The notes: a model not told the origin generated them from the letters alone. DNA of 64,000 bases from Burhinus oedicnemus (GCA_008921705.1 VFFE01007568.1:297856-361855); one strand, 5' to 3'. Counted from the first letter of the stretch, positions 48,010-58,073 are shown. Numbers and translations are program-made.

Positions 48010-51000
48010 GCTTGGCCTGAGCTAACCACAGGAAGGGGCTGGTGGGAGGTAACCTAAGCTACCTCTGAGTTGAGTCCAATGGCATACTTATGGAGGAATA
48101 TCCCATATTGGTCAGAAAACACTAAAAAATGGTAAATCCAGCATCTCACCTGATAATCTTTGCCAGTACTTGAAGCCTTGTCATTATTAAAAATCCTGCA
48201 TTATTTCCTATATGAGCTTTTCTAATTCCAAATAGTTCCAGCCACTGAGTCTTACTATGTGCTTCAGTACTGGATTGAAAAGCTCTTTGTGACGCAGTGT
48301 AAGTAATTCCATGAGCGTGGAATTATTAATCCATTTTTTTTAATTAAATGAATCGGGCTGAATTTTTTCTGTGCTTTTAGTTCGTTTGCAGCTATTTTCC
48401 AGTTTCTCAACATGTTGTTACATCAGTGGCCACCCAGAGCGAGTGCATTGCTCTGTTATTGATCTCAGCAGCATCGCACAGAGGTAAAATGTCACCTCCC
48501 TGCTGCTCCTCATTAATCCCAGCTTTGTACAGTCAAAGAACTCTGCCCCAACAGCCCCTGATACAGACATCTCACACCTCAGCACAACCTAGCAGCACCA
48601 AATCAAGTGTCTGTGCTATGTTCCTTCATGAGATGAGTAGCATTTCTCTTCCTAGGCTGCCTTTTATTTTGTTCATTATTCTGGTAGTGTAGAAAAGCTA
48701 TGTTTGCTGAGGGGAGGTCTTCATGGGAAGACTTTGATAATCCTGTGGGATTTGAAAGAAAAACTGTGAGAAAGAAAACTAGCTCTACAACCCCCATTTT
48801 TTTTTATATTAAGTTAGGCTTCCATCATAACAATGTTAGCTATCTTTGCTTTCTCTGAAGCAGCGGAGAGCTTTTAGGGATGAATCCATTACTTTTGAGT
48901 CTTTTACGCCATATTAGAGATAACAATAACTTTTTTAATTTACACAGAAGTCATGGTAGTTCATGTGCTCCTATGAATTCCCATTCTTTTTCCCTTGGAC
49001 ACAATAAGCAAACCCAGAAGGGAATGAGAGAGCTGCAAACAGAGTTAGGAAGGTGTCAGCTCTGTTCCTGACCTGTTTTTGCAATTGCTGTACTGGAGAA
49101 GCATTAAACCACTTGCTCTATCAGCTACTCTGAGACCTGGCAAAAATGTGCAAGCCTCAGACGGAGCAGGGCACTTCTCATCTACGTCACTTACAAGCTC
49201 GTAGAGGTGTTACAGAGGGGACAGATACTTTGAGTAGCCTCTCCAACCTTGAGTCTCACTTTAAGCAAAAAGCAAAAAAAGGAAGAATGATAAATGAGTG
49301 AGTCACAAAGAGGAAGGGCAGAGGGATCAAAAGCTTCCTATCCCAGATGTTCAGGATTTAGCCAGAAAAACGGGGATGTAAGAGCCACCTAATCCCTCTC
49401 CCTGGCCTCGCCTACTTTGCACTATTTAGATCTGGTGGTGACACCAGGAGTGTCCTGGTGGATCTAGGATTCAAACAGGTAGTGAAGACACTATCCATGA
49501 TTATAATCTCACATCCGTCATCACGCCTGATTTTTGAGGAGTGAGTGTCCCAATAACAGTAGCAGACTTGTTCCTTGAGTACCAACCAGCCAAAAAACAA
49601 CAGTGAAGATAATAACAACTTAACAGTTTCTTCCCATTCTTAAATCATTGCAGTCGATCTGAACCATGAGTGCTGCATCACAATGTTGTTAGTTAAACAC
49701 CCTGTTCAGAGTAATATACCACCTTCAGTTTGACTGAGGTTTTTGCATCTTATATAAAGGGCTTACTTGACCTCTCTTTTTTCTGGAGATCTTTTGGTAC
49801 GAGTTTATGGAAAATGGAAAGGACAAATTTCTCATGATCAGAACAGAAGTTTCCTGAGAAAGTCAACAATTATTTTATAAGCTATTCCTTGGCTAGTATC
49901 CCACTGCTGATTTATACTGTCATTCCCAGGTAGTCAATAGAAAGGCTAGAACATTTCGAGATGTATTTTCCCCCTGAGGAAGACATCAGGAATTGAAATT
50001 TGTATTACAGTTGATCAGATGCCTCAGCTAATACTAGACTCCCATACGGTGTCCAGTAAGAAATGATGTTTTGAAAGAAATTATCTGTCTTAGCATTCAA
50101 AAGAGGAAAAGAGACTTGGAAGAAGAAAGCAAAGTGACTTGTCCAAGATCATACAGGAAGCCCATAGTAGAGCTAGGACTATGCTACACTTCTCAGGTGC
50201 TCTGCAATTTTACCACACTTCATTGTCCTTGGAGACCTGTTCAGACTTGAGAAACTCTTTGTCCTGTTGTGGTACCTCTTATTGTCCCAGCTCTGTGGCA
50301 GTTACAGACCTAGAAGTGCTGAGCTCTGTGACATCCTGGTGACCACAGTAGCAGGAAAACAATGACCAGAAGAAAAAGAAGCAACAGCTGATATATCCAT
50401 GCTTTTGCTTCGTATCAGCTTGAGAATTTTCTCTTACTTCACTCCAAGATCTTTCTATCCGTAAGAAAAAAGGATCTTGATTTTCTGACATAAGCAGATA
50501 AGTGAAAAAAACCCCAATACTCTGGAAATTCCTTGCTTTATTTTCCTCTTCAGCTTTAGGAACTCACAACATGACTATAGTGCCTGCACATTGAGAGGAT
50601 CAAATGGTGTACCCACGATATGTCAATGTTTAGCCAGAAAACTAAGACCACCCTGCCCTGGGTGACCTGTAGTTTCACGGTGAGAGCTTTTGTAAGTAGA
50701 TGCTGTCATAAGTAGATGTTTTCATACGTAGTCTCCAACATGCTGAATAAACAATCTAAATTTCTTCATCCAATCTAATTCTTGAGAGTGGATGAAAATG
50801 CCCCAGCATCTGTGGCATCTCACATTAGTATGTGAGTCAAGCAATCAGCTCCTGAACATGGTTGATGGCTATGATGAATTCTAGCTGGAAGGAGGTATTC
50901 CTCCTGCAGTCACAGTAATTGCCTGTGTCTCTGAGAAGGTGGGGGGTTAGGGTACAATCCTTTTTTCGAGATAGCTTGTGGTATGATGTTCCTGAATAAA

Positions 51001-51148
51001 ATTGTTAGTATTCCCAAGTTGTCTAATCATAAACCCTGAAGCTCAACATGAGTTTTAAAACCTGCCTGTGTATACATTTGGGTAGTTTGCACTGCAGCTC
51101 TCACAATAAGACCCTGAATATGTAGCCTAAGGTCATGAACACTGAAAG
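48010..51148. other. Gene-free stretch
   Basis: No gene, RNA or transposon recognised. Open frames stay below 90 codons with no family resemblance. Confidence 0.55.
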
Positions 51149-51480
51149 GTCATAGAATCATAGAATCGTTTAGGTTGGAAAAGACCTTTAAGATCATCAA
51201 GTCCAACCGTTAACCTAGCACTGCCGAGTCCACCACTAAGCCATGTCCCTAAGTGCCATGTCTACAAGTCTTTTTAAATCCCTTCAGGGATGGTGATTCA
51301 ACTACTTCCCTGGGCAGTCGGTTCCAACGCTTGACAACCCTTTCTGTGAAGAAATTTTTCCTAATATCCAATCTAAACCTCCCCTGGCGCAACTTGAGGC
51401 TGTTTCCTCCTGTCCTATCTCTTGTTACTTGGGAAAAGAGACCAACCCCCACCTTGCTACAACCTCCTCTCAGGTAGTCG
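51149..51480 (-). mobile_element. CR1 LINE, 3' portion (minus strand)
   Basis: The plus-strand text starts 'catagaatcatagaatcgtt' and continues 'taggttggaaaagacc'. This is the reverse complement of an avian CR1 3' terminus. It extends through the 3' UTR into the ORF2 C-terminus (next entry) and stops at 51480, beyond 'ctcaggtagtcg'. It is from a different subfamily than the ATTCT-tailed copies: its end carries two ATTCTATG-type units and its 3' UTR differs. At 51481 the CR1 sequence turns back on itself (see 51481-51543). Confidence 0.93.
51249..51452 (-). pseudogene. CR1 ORF2 C-terminal remnant
   Basis: This minus-strand open frame of 67 codons carries the ORF2 tail motifs [18 protein letters not shown] and [12 protein letters not shown]. 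The family match is clear. The end ([11 protein letters not shown], then stop) is out of line with other CR1 C-termini, suggesting a local frameshift. There is no start codon of its own and no RT domain, so it is a dead 5'-truncated fragment. Confidence 0.85.
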
Positions 51481-51543
51481 CTCTAAGTACCTGAAAGGAG
51501 GTTTTAGCAAGGTGGGGGTCAGTCTCTACTCCCAAGTAATAAG
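51481..51543 (+). mobile_element. CR1 LINE, inverted 5' piece duplicating the adjacent segment
   Basis: 'ctctaagtacctgaaaggag' followed by 'gttttagcaaggtggggg' is CR1 in sense orientation. It covers the same interval of the element that is present in antisense at 51421-51480. The two copies face each other with almost no spacer and differ at about 7 of roughly 56 positions, forming an imperfect hairpin with arms of about 56 bp. A 5' segment inverted relative to the 3' part is the product expected of twin priming during target-primed reverse transcription. The overlap of the two pieces is unusual. Similarity ends near 51543. Confidence 0.8.
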
Positions 51544-52439
51544 GTGACACATCGCTGAACTGTTGAGCTGTAACAAAGTATTTTTGAGGATATTGTCTGT
51601 AAGGTACATAACTGGTTAAGGTAGAGCAGCAACATAGACCCAGGCAAAACACAGGAACATTTCAGTTTTTCAACAGGGTTAGGTTAGCAGTGCATTTGTG
51701 CAGTTCTGCTTGCTCCTGTACACTGTTTAGCTCGTTCAAAGCTAGCTGTGCATGACATAGCATTTCAGGAATAACCTTAATGTATGTTTGGTTGCATTCT
51801 ACATCTGTAAAATGGGTTACCTGGGCTTCCTAGCCTTATGCAGATAACAGACTAACAATAGCAGAGGACTGATTTTGAAAAGAGAATGCTGTCTGACCTG
51901 ATGACAATGGAAGGCCTACATATACCTTGACAGGGAATTAAACTGATGCACAGTAAAATTTATCTTCCCTCTGGACGGTAACATGCTTAGAAATAGCATC
52001 TTGGAAATCTCCTATGATGGAGAAGCTGACTGCCTTACAGGTTCTGGAAACCTGTTGCAGCGCTTAATTCTTTACATACTGCATAATTTAGACCAAATTA
52101 ACTCAGCCTGAGAGTTTGTTCAAACCTTGTGAATTTTTACAAATATCAGGTGCATCAGCAGTGTGGGTTTCAAAGCATGTTTGAACACTGATAAATGTGT
52201 TCCTATAGTGCTACAGTCATAAAAATGGGTTCGAAAGAGGAGACAAAGTCCTCGACAAGGACCTCTCCCTTATTAACAAAAGTGCAGATGGGGGACATCT
52301 GGGAGGCACAGAAGATGAGTATCAGTGAAACCCGAAGAGGAGCAGAGAGCCCTGCCAGGAGCCAGCAGCTCTCACCAGCGAGGTTGACGTGGTGGTGTGG
52401 GCGTTGCTGGAAGCAACCGCGGCAGATTTAAACGGCCCT
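51544..52439. other. Gene-free stretch; right end may be CR1 5' UTR
   Basis: No gene recognised. From about 52370 ('caccagcgaggttgacgtgg') the sequence becomes GC-rich and may already be 5' UTR of the CR1 that follows. I cannot fix the boundary without a consensus alignment. Confidence 0.45.
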
Positions 52440-52726
52440 AGGGAACGTGAATGACCAGGAGCACTGTGAACAGGGCGGGAAAACAGGGCGTGGCAGTCGG
52501 GGCGTGGCGCGTCGGGGCGTGGTGCGTCAGGGCGTGGCACAGCAGTCTGCGTGGCGGTTCTCATGGAAGGGCGCGCGGGAAGGGCCCCGCAGCCTACTTG
52601 TTGGTCCATAGCCCAGGGAAGTACTCAAGGACTCTGCTGAAATGGTAGGCACTCGCCTCAGAGCTAAAAACCAGTGCTCCTACACAGAAAGCCCCTCAGG
52701 CGTCTGATGCATCCACCTAGACGGAA
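52440..52726 (+). promoter_or_regulatory. CR1 5' UTR / internal promoter region
   Basis: GC-rich, CpG-bearing leader ahead of CR1 ORF1. LINE 5' UTRs carry the internal promoter that lets a full-length copy be transcribed from its first base. The tandem repeat at 52485-52543 lies here. The left boundary is uncertain and could be as early as about 52370. The assignment rests on position immediately upstream of a clear ORF1 and on composition. It is relict and I do not expect it to be active. Confidence 0.65.
52485..52543 (+). repeat. Tandem ~15-bp GC-rich repeat, four units
   Basis: Units: agggcgtggcagtc, ggggcgtggcgcgtc, ggggcgtggtgcgtc, agggcgtggcacagc. Each carries a GGGCGTGG core, which resembles a GC-box/KLF- or Sp-type site. 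Tandem promoter units are known in LINE 5' UTRs, but their role here is inference. Confidence 0.85.
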
Positions 52727-53080
52727 TTGGTAAGGAGGAAGACTTCAGTACAGGTGGTAGGTTGCAGCGAGTGCCCAGACTCTTCTCCTTCTCCTGGAGG
52801 AAAGCTGAGTACTTGCACACGGTGCGCACAGGTCAATGATCTGTTACGTCAGGTGGCCGAGTTGCAAGAAACAGTTAAAAGGTTGCGTAGTATCAGAGGA
52901 GCCAAGACAGAGATAGATAGGTGGTTTCATAACCATGTTCCTGTAGCAGATACCACTGAGACTGAGGCACCTTGGACCCTGGCCGCCCACAAAAGCAAGA
53001 CTGTGTTTCAGCCCCCACCCTCTGGCATCACAACAAAAAAAAGGTATGAAACTTTAACAGCTATAGACACCCAGGAGTAA
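52727..53080 (+). pseudogene. CR1 ORF1, N-terminal part (zinc-finger-like motif and coiled coil)
   Basis: CR1 ORF1 encodes a nucleic-acid-binding protein that packages the LINE RNA. This 117-codon piece shows a Cys motif at residues 13, 16, 30 and 33 (C-x2-C-x13-C-x2-C), a zinc-binding-like arrangement. It is followed by a predicted coiled coil at about residues 34-57 (QVNDLLRQVAELQETVKRLR), which would mediate multimerisation. The expected start codon is TTG here, so the ATG appears to have been lost. The frame ends at a TAA at 53078-53080, but recognisable ORF1 sequence continues beyond it in the same frame (next entry), making the stop a disabling mutation. Confidence 0.85.
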
Positions 53081-53643
53081 GGTCTGCCAGGAGGACCTGC
53101 ACCAGCAACACTCAGTAGATACCGTAAAAAACAACGATGAGTGCTAGTAATGGGTGTCTCTCTGTTACAGGGCACTGAGGTCCCCATCTACCATCCTGAC
53201 AGGGAGTCATGTGAGGTATGCTGCCTTCCGTGAGCTAAGGTTTGAGATGTTGACGAGAGGGTGCCACAACTTGTCAAGAGCACGGACTGCTACCCACTGT
53301 TACTCTTTCATGTGGACATGAATGACCCCGCAAGCTGGAATCTGGGTGGGATTAAGGAAGACTATTAAGCCCTGGGGGCGCAAGTGAAAAAAAATTGGTG
53401 CTCAGGTTATCTTTTCCTCCATTTTACCAGTTAGAGGAAAGGGAGCAGCCAGAAATGGACAGATAATGCATATCAGCTCCTGGCTACGTGGCTGGTGCCA
53501 TCGTGAGGGTTTTGGCTTTTATAAAAATGGGACATTCTTTGATGAATATGGCCTGTTAGAAAGGGATGGGATCCACCTGTCTAGAAGAGGCAAGGGAATC
53601 TTTGACAGCAGGCTGGCCAGCTTGGTGAGGTGGGCTTTAAACT
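53081..53643 (+). pseudogene. CR1 ORF1, C-terminal SGNH/GDSL esterase-like domain remnant
   Basis: CR1 ORF1 carries a lipase/esterase-like SGNH-hydrolase domain. Here, in frame with the N-terminal piece, VLVMGVSLLQGTE (from 53141) is the GDSL block with its Asp changed to Val but Ser kept. The GTND-type block reads HVDMND at about 53309. The C-terminal block DGIHLS at 53565-53582 keeps the catalytic Asp and His but lies in another frame, so there is a frameshift between them. Several in-frame stops occur (for example TGA near 53198 and TAA near 53367). The domain ends at 'gctttaaactga', about 53637-53645. Confidence 0.8.
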
Positions 53644-53651
53644 GAAGGACT

Positions 53652-53673
53652 GGGGGTGGGGGGGGGAGGGGGG
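53652..53673 (+). other. G-rich tract in the CR1 inter-ORF linker, potential G-quadruplex
   Basis: A 22-nt stretch of G residues with single T (53657) and A (53667) interruptions separates ORF1 and ORF2. Four or more G-runs of at least three make it a textbook potential G-quadruplex in DNA or RNA. G-rich linkers sit at the same place in other CR1 copies. Whether it influences ORF2 translation is unknown to me. Confidence 0.6.
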
Positions 53674-53755
53674 CACGGTCCAAGATGGCAATGCTTAAGC
53701 CAACTTATCCAACTGGGGAATAAGCCAGGCCGATCAGAGCAGTGACAAACATTCC

Positions 53756-54475
53756 TTGGCTGACTCCCAAGTTGAGATCCAGAAGGCCAACCACCACAAG
53801 AGTGTGTATAGCTGTGATGGATCCTCTTGCTCCCCTCCAGGGAAACCTGCATGCTCAATTACCTCTCTGAAGTGCCTGTACACCAACGCACACAGCGTGG
53901 GGAATAAAGAGGAAGAACTAGAGTTCTGTGTGTGGTCACAGGGCCATGATCTCATTGCAGTTAGAGAGACGTGGTGGGGTAGCTCACATGACTGGAATGC
54001 TGTCATGGATGGCTATGTACTTTTTAGGAAAGATAGGCCAGCGGGGCAAGGTGGTGGAGTTGCTCTTTATGTGAGAGAGCAACTGGAATGTATCAAGCTC
54101 TGCCTAGGTGTGGATGAAGAATGTGTTGAGAGCTTATGAGTAAGAATTAAGGGGCAGGCTTATATGAGAGACACTGTTGTGGGTGTTTACTAGAGACCAC
54201 CGGATCAGGAAGAGGAAGTCAATGAGGCCTTCTATAGACAGCTGGAAATAGCCTCACGTTCACAGACCCTGGTTCTTATGGGGAACTTCAACCACCCTGA
54301 TATTTTCTGGAAGGGCAACACAAACAGGAATGCATAGTCCAGGAGGTTTCTGCAGAGCCTTGATGATAACTTTTTGACACAGGTGGTGGAGGAACCAAGG
54401 AGAGGTGCACCATTGGACCTTGTGCTGACAAACAAAGAAGGACTAGTTGAGGAGAGCTGGTTAATATTCAAGCAC
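53756..54475 (+). pseudogene. CR1 ORF2 endonuclease domain remnant
   Basis: ORF2 begins with an apurinic/apyrimidinic-type endonuclease that nicks the target. The first frame (53756-54139) shows LKCLYTNAHSVGNK, RETWWGSSHDWN (metal-binding Glu of the ETWW motif retained) and DGYVLFRKDRP. After a TGA (in 'gagcttatgagtaag', about 54137) the same family continues as YRQLEIAS, then LMGNFNHPDI at about 54277, then LDLVLTNKEGL. The catalytic Asp of the usual GDFN motif is Asn here. After LTNKEGLVE (about 54450) the text jumps to ESWLIFKHHFLQAQD. The SDH-containing end of the domain and its linker, roughly 50-60 codons, are therefore missing. This endonuclease cannot be functional. Confidence 0.85.
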
Positions 54476-54886
54476 CACTTCCTCCAAGCTCAAGATCAGT
54501 GCATCCCTAGGAGCAAGAAATCAAGCAAAGGAGGCAGGAGACCCACATGAATGAGCAAGGAGCTTCTGGAAAAATCCAGATGGAAGAATAAAGTTTACAG
54601 AATGTGGAAAAAGGGGCTGGCCACTTGGGAGGAGTATAGGAATGTTGTCAGAGTATGCAGAGATGCAACAAGGAAGGGTAAGGCCCACTTGGAGTTAAAC
54701 CTAGCAAGGGATGTCAAGGACAATATGAAGTGCTTCTTCAAGAACACCGGTAATAAAAGGAAGACTAGGAAAAATGTGGGCCTGCTGCTGAATGAATTAG
54801 GTGCCCTGGTGACAGAGGATGCAGAGAAGGTGGAGTTACTGAATGCCGCCTTTGCTTCAGTCTTTACTGCTAAGGCCGGGCCTTAA
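54451..54886 (+). pseudogene. CR1 ORF2 linker between endonuclease and reverse transcriptase
   Basis: After the internal deletion the frame reads ESWLIFKHHFLQAQD and SKKSSKGGRRP. A TGA at about 54548 follows, and then a 111-codon open frame (54551-54886): KELLEKSRWKNKVYRMWK, GLATWEEYRN, KAHLELNLARDVKDN, LNAAFASVFTAKAGP. This is the conserved connector preceding the RT in CR1 ORF2. It ends in a stop at 54884-54886 where other copies continue, and further frameshifts follow (54887-55014 is only partly readable). Confidence 0.85.
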
Positions 54887-55014
54887 AAATTACAGACCCT
54901 TGGGGTAAGAGAAAGAGCCTGGAGAAAGGAAGACTATCCCTTTATTGAAGAGGATTGGGTTAGAGATCATTTAGGCAAACTTGGCACCCACAAATCCATG
55001 GGATCCATCCATGA

Positions 55015-55500
55015 GTGTTGAGGCAGCTGGCAGGTGTTATTGCGAAGCCACTCTCCATCATCTTTGAAAGGTCACGGATAACAGGAGAGGTGCCTGAGGA
55101 CTGGAGGAAAGCCAATGTCATGCCAGCCTTCAAAAAGGGCAAGAAGGAGGACCCAGGAAACTACAGGCCAGTCAGCCTCACCTCCATCCCTGGAAAGGTA
55201 ATTGGAACAGCTCATCCTGGCTGTCATGTCTGAGCATGTAGAGGAAAAGAAGGTTGTCGGGAGTGGTCAACGTGGATTCACCAAGGGGAAGTCATGCCTG
55301 ACCAATCTGATAGCCTTCTATGATGGCATGACTGGCTGGGTGGATGAGGGGAGAGCAGTGGACGTTGTCTACCTTGACTTCAGCAGGGCTTTTGACACTG
55401 TCTCCCGTAACATCCTCATAGGTAAGCTTAGGAAGTGTGGGTTAGATGAGTGGACAGTGAAGTGGGTTGAGAGCTGGCTGAATGGCAGAGCTCAGAGGGT
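55015..55500 (+). pseudogene. CR1 ORF2 reverse transcriptase domain, N-terminal half only
   Basis: Two overlapping frames cover the beginning of the RT. The first (55015-55233) holds AKPLSIIFERS, EVPEDWRKANVMPAFKKG and EDPGNYRPVSLTSIPGKV (fingers motifs). The second (55202-55516) holds GFTKGKSCLTNLIAFYDG and VVYLDFSRAFDTVS, which is RT motif A with its catalytic Asp, then WVESWLNGRAQRV. The frame changes near 55200. Homology stops at 55500, before the FADD-type motif C, thumb and C-terminal domain. The last codons (NQSF, stop) are non-CR1 sequence. With half the palm absent it is inactive. Confidence 0.9.
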
Positions 55501-58046
55501 AAACCAATCTTTCTAGCCTACAGTTTTTCTTTCTGCATAACTCACCAGCTCATGCAAAGGGAGATGCCAGTCCTGCTTTGTGATAACCAACATGGCCCTA
55601 GTGGGGCAGTAGGAGAAAGCCCACACCAAGGACATCTTTAGAGTAACTTCAGTACCAGAATCTAAGATATATGCCCTAGGAGAAAAAGAGGACACTAGAT
55701 AAACACTTGTCAATTCAAGTGGTGTCACATCACACTCAAAATCACTAGCTATCTCACACCAGCTCCTTCCATACAAGGAGGGATGTCACTGGTAAGATAC
55801 AGTACAAAAACAAATAGAATATCTCTGTCTCCTCACATTTTTCTAACACGTTCTATTTTCATTACAAGACTGGTAGCACAAAAATGGCAATTCCTGCTAT
55901 TTGCCTATGTTAAAGCCAAACTAACCCACCCAATTTATTTATACAGTTTACTAACATTCCTGTGAGTAATAGCTTTGCTTTCTCAAAGGTCAGCTAGGAA
56001 GTGATAATTGAAAAGCAACAACTTTTTATGGATCCTTGCCACAAGGAACATATACACTAATAATGCAGGTTGTTTTTTTTTCTTAGGTTGCTGCTCCTTC
56101 GTACAGCAATTTCCCTAATCAAAGCGCAGTGTACATTAAACACTGCAGAGTTTGCTTAGTGAAAAGGATACAGCATTTTGGAGAGCTCCATCATAAAAAC
56201 ATTTTTGATCTTCCCTTTCATCATAAACAGCTTGAATGCAGCAGGAAACCTGCAGCACTCTTTCTTGTTTAAAAATGTATGAGTAGTTTGATTAATGGTT
56301 TCATCTACCAGGTGAACTGAAAAGAGGATTTTCTTGGGATCACACCAAGTGCAGAAGACCGCTGAAATGCTTCAGGAGAGGACTGTGTTACTCCACATAT
56401 ATTTTCTTAATTAAAAGATCACTGCAATCACTGACATTAAAGCAAATTGTGTTGAATTCCTGTTTTGTTTCAAAGGATGGATAGATAGTTTTTACTCCTG
56501 CTGTCTCACAGTTTCAGATTTTCCCAGAGCCTTCTAATGGCTCCAGTGGGCTTTCCTAAATTGTCCCTTTGAGGCATTTCTCAAGATCAGCTTTTTTTCC
56601 GAACAGACAGCAATCTGGAAACAGGTCCCAGTTGGGGAACTCCAGGGCATCATCTGGAAGAGAAGGGTCCCCGAGTGCTCAAGTGTTTAATGGGGTGTTT
56701 ATATATCAGTAGACATATCTGGACAAGTCAGAGGCTCCCAAGGCTCTCCTTGGGCTGCCTGCAGCAGCTCTGTGAGTCCCAATCTGGGTAAAGGGTTGGT
56801 AGATGCAGGAGCAAGCTGTGCTCCTAGCTGTTCCTGACAACATTTCACAGAGGCAGTGCTGGCAGAGGTAAGACTTACCAACCTGTCCCAGTTCATGACG
56901 TAGTGAGAGTCACCTCCAAGTGGGCTGGATTCATGGCTTTCCTCATGTCTGAGCAGAGACGGCAGCCCTAGCAGTGACCCCTGCCCAGGCATCTCCTGAC
57001 CAGTCTTACCTTTAAGAAATCATCAGGTACCTAGAGCAAAGGACAAGCTTGGTTTTGTGTAAGGCAAGGCAAAGGTGCTCTGTAACCAACACACCCTGTG
57101 CTGCTGAAACACGTGAGGCTGTAGCTCAGAGTGAATACGCAATGCTGACTGAATCTATCAGAAGTCAAAAAAGTGCTTTCCTTACTTAAATTTTGCTAAG
57201 TTGAAAGACCCAGAGAGAGTCAGCTACAAAACAACAACAACTGGGCAGGTCTTACTTTTATAGGAGGAAAATTAGTCACTCCAAAAATGTGGTGATGAAG
57301 GCCAGACTGACATCTGTATCAGCTTCCTCTGTAATTAATTAATTGCTTTTTAGCTTAATCAAAAGTGTGATGGATACATTGCGCTGTAAATGCATGTCAT
57401 ATCATTCCTGTCCTAAAGAGCATCCAACGCAATTATAATCCTGATTAGATCATCAAAACAGATCATCATGCTTTATCCAAAAAAAAAATCATCTTTGTCC
57501 ATATTGTACTCATAGCTCTACTTCACCTTATTCCTGGAGAAAGAAAGTTTTTGTCAATAGTGGAGTTGAGTATCTATGCAAAAGTAGCTGAGAATTCTCA
57601 GGGATTCCAAGAGCTAAAATTGCTAACTCAAATATTCTGAGTGCAAATATTAACTATAATTCTCCAGTGAATTCTCTGATTTTGTTAGCTGCAGAAAACA
57701 GATGTATGAACAGATACAGTATCCAGATAATCCTTTTATTAAGGTGTAGAAAATATTTTACTTTTTATTCCAGATTTTTTTCTGTCTCATTACCAAAACT
57801 TCTGCCCCATAAGAACCATATTTAACATCCCCAAATCCAATTTGCTTTTTTCCAAATTCAATCCCGTAATATGTATTTTGCATAGGATTTAGCTGATTTG
57901 CTAACAATTAATCAACTTGACTGAAAAATCAGAACCACTTGCCATGTCTGGCTGTGATATATTTGTTTGGAGCCCTTCCAAATATGTAAATCACTGAACT
58001 TTTAATAGAGGCTTAGGGAATTAAATGTGTTTCTCTGCGTTTGCCA

Positions 58047-58073
58047 CATACACACACACAAACACACTCACAT
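58047..58073. repeat. Imperfect (CA)n repeat
   Basis: About 27 bp of CA units interrupted by AA and TC positions. It is a simple repeat without associated features. Confidence 0.8.

Larger units (their letters stand above)
52440..55500 (+). mobile_element. CR1 LINE retaining 5' UTR, ORF1 and ORF2 N-terminus; 3' end missing
   Basis: This is a plus-strand CR1 of about 3.1 kb. In order it holds a GC-rich 5' UTR with a tandem 15-bp repeat, ORF1, a G-rich inter-ORF linker, the ORF2 endonuclease, and the first half of the reverse transcriptase. It stops abruptly at 55500 ('gctcagagggt'), before the catalytic FADD-type block and the 3' UTR. Most CR1 copies are truncated at the 5' end, so this is the opposite arrangement and implies a later deletion or rearrangement of the 3' half. 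Many stops, frameshifts and one internal deletion show that it is long dead. Confidence 0.9.

Noticed and set aside
52322..52609. Minus-strand 95-codon frame with repeated PRPDA units
   Set aside because: The peptide repeat is just the reverse translation of the tandem 15-bp unit in the CR1 5' UTR.
53734..54006. Minus-strand frames opposite the CR1 endonuclease
   Set aside because: Shadows of the plus-strand ORF2 remnant.
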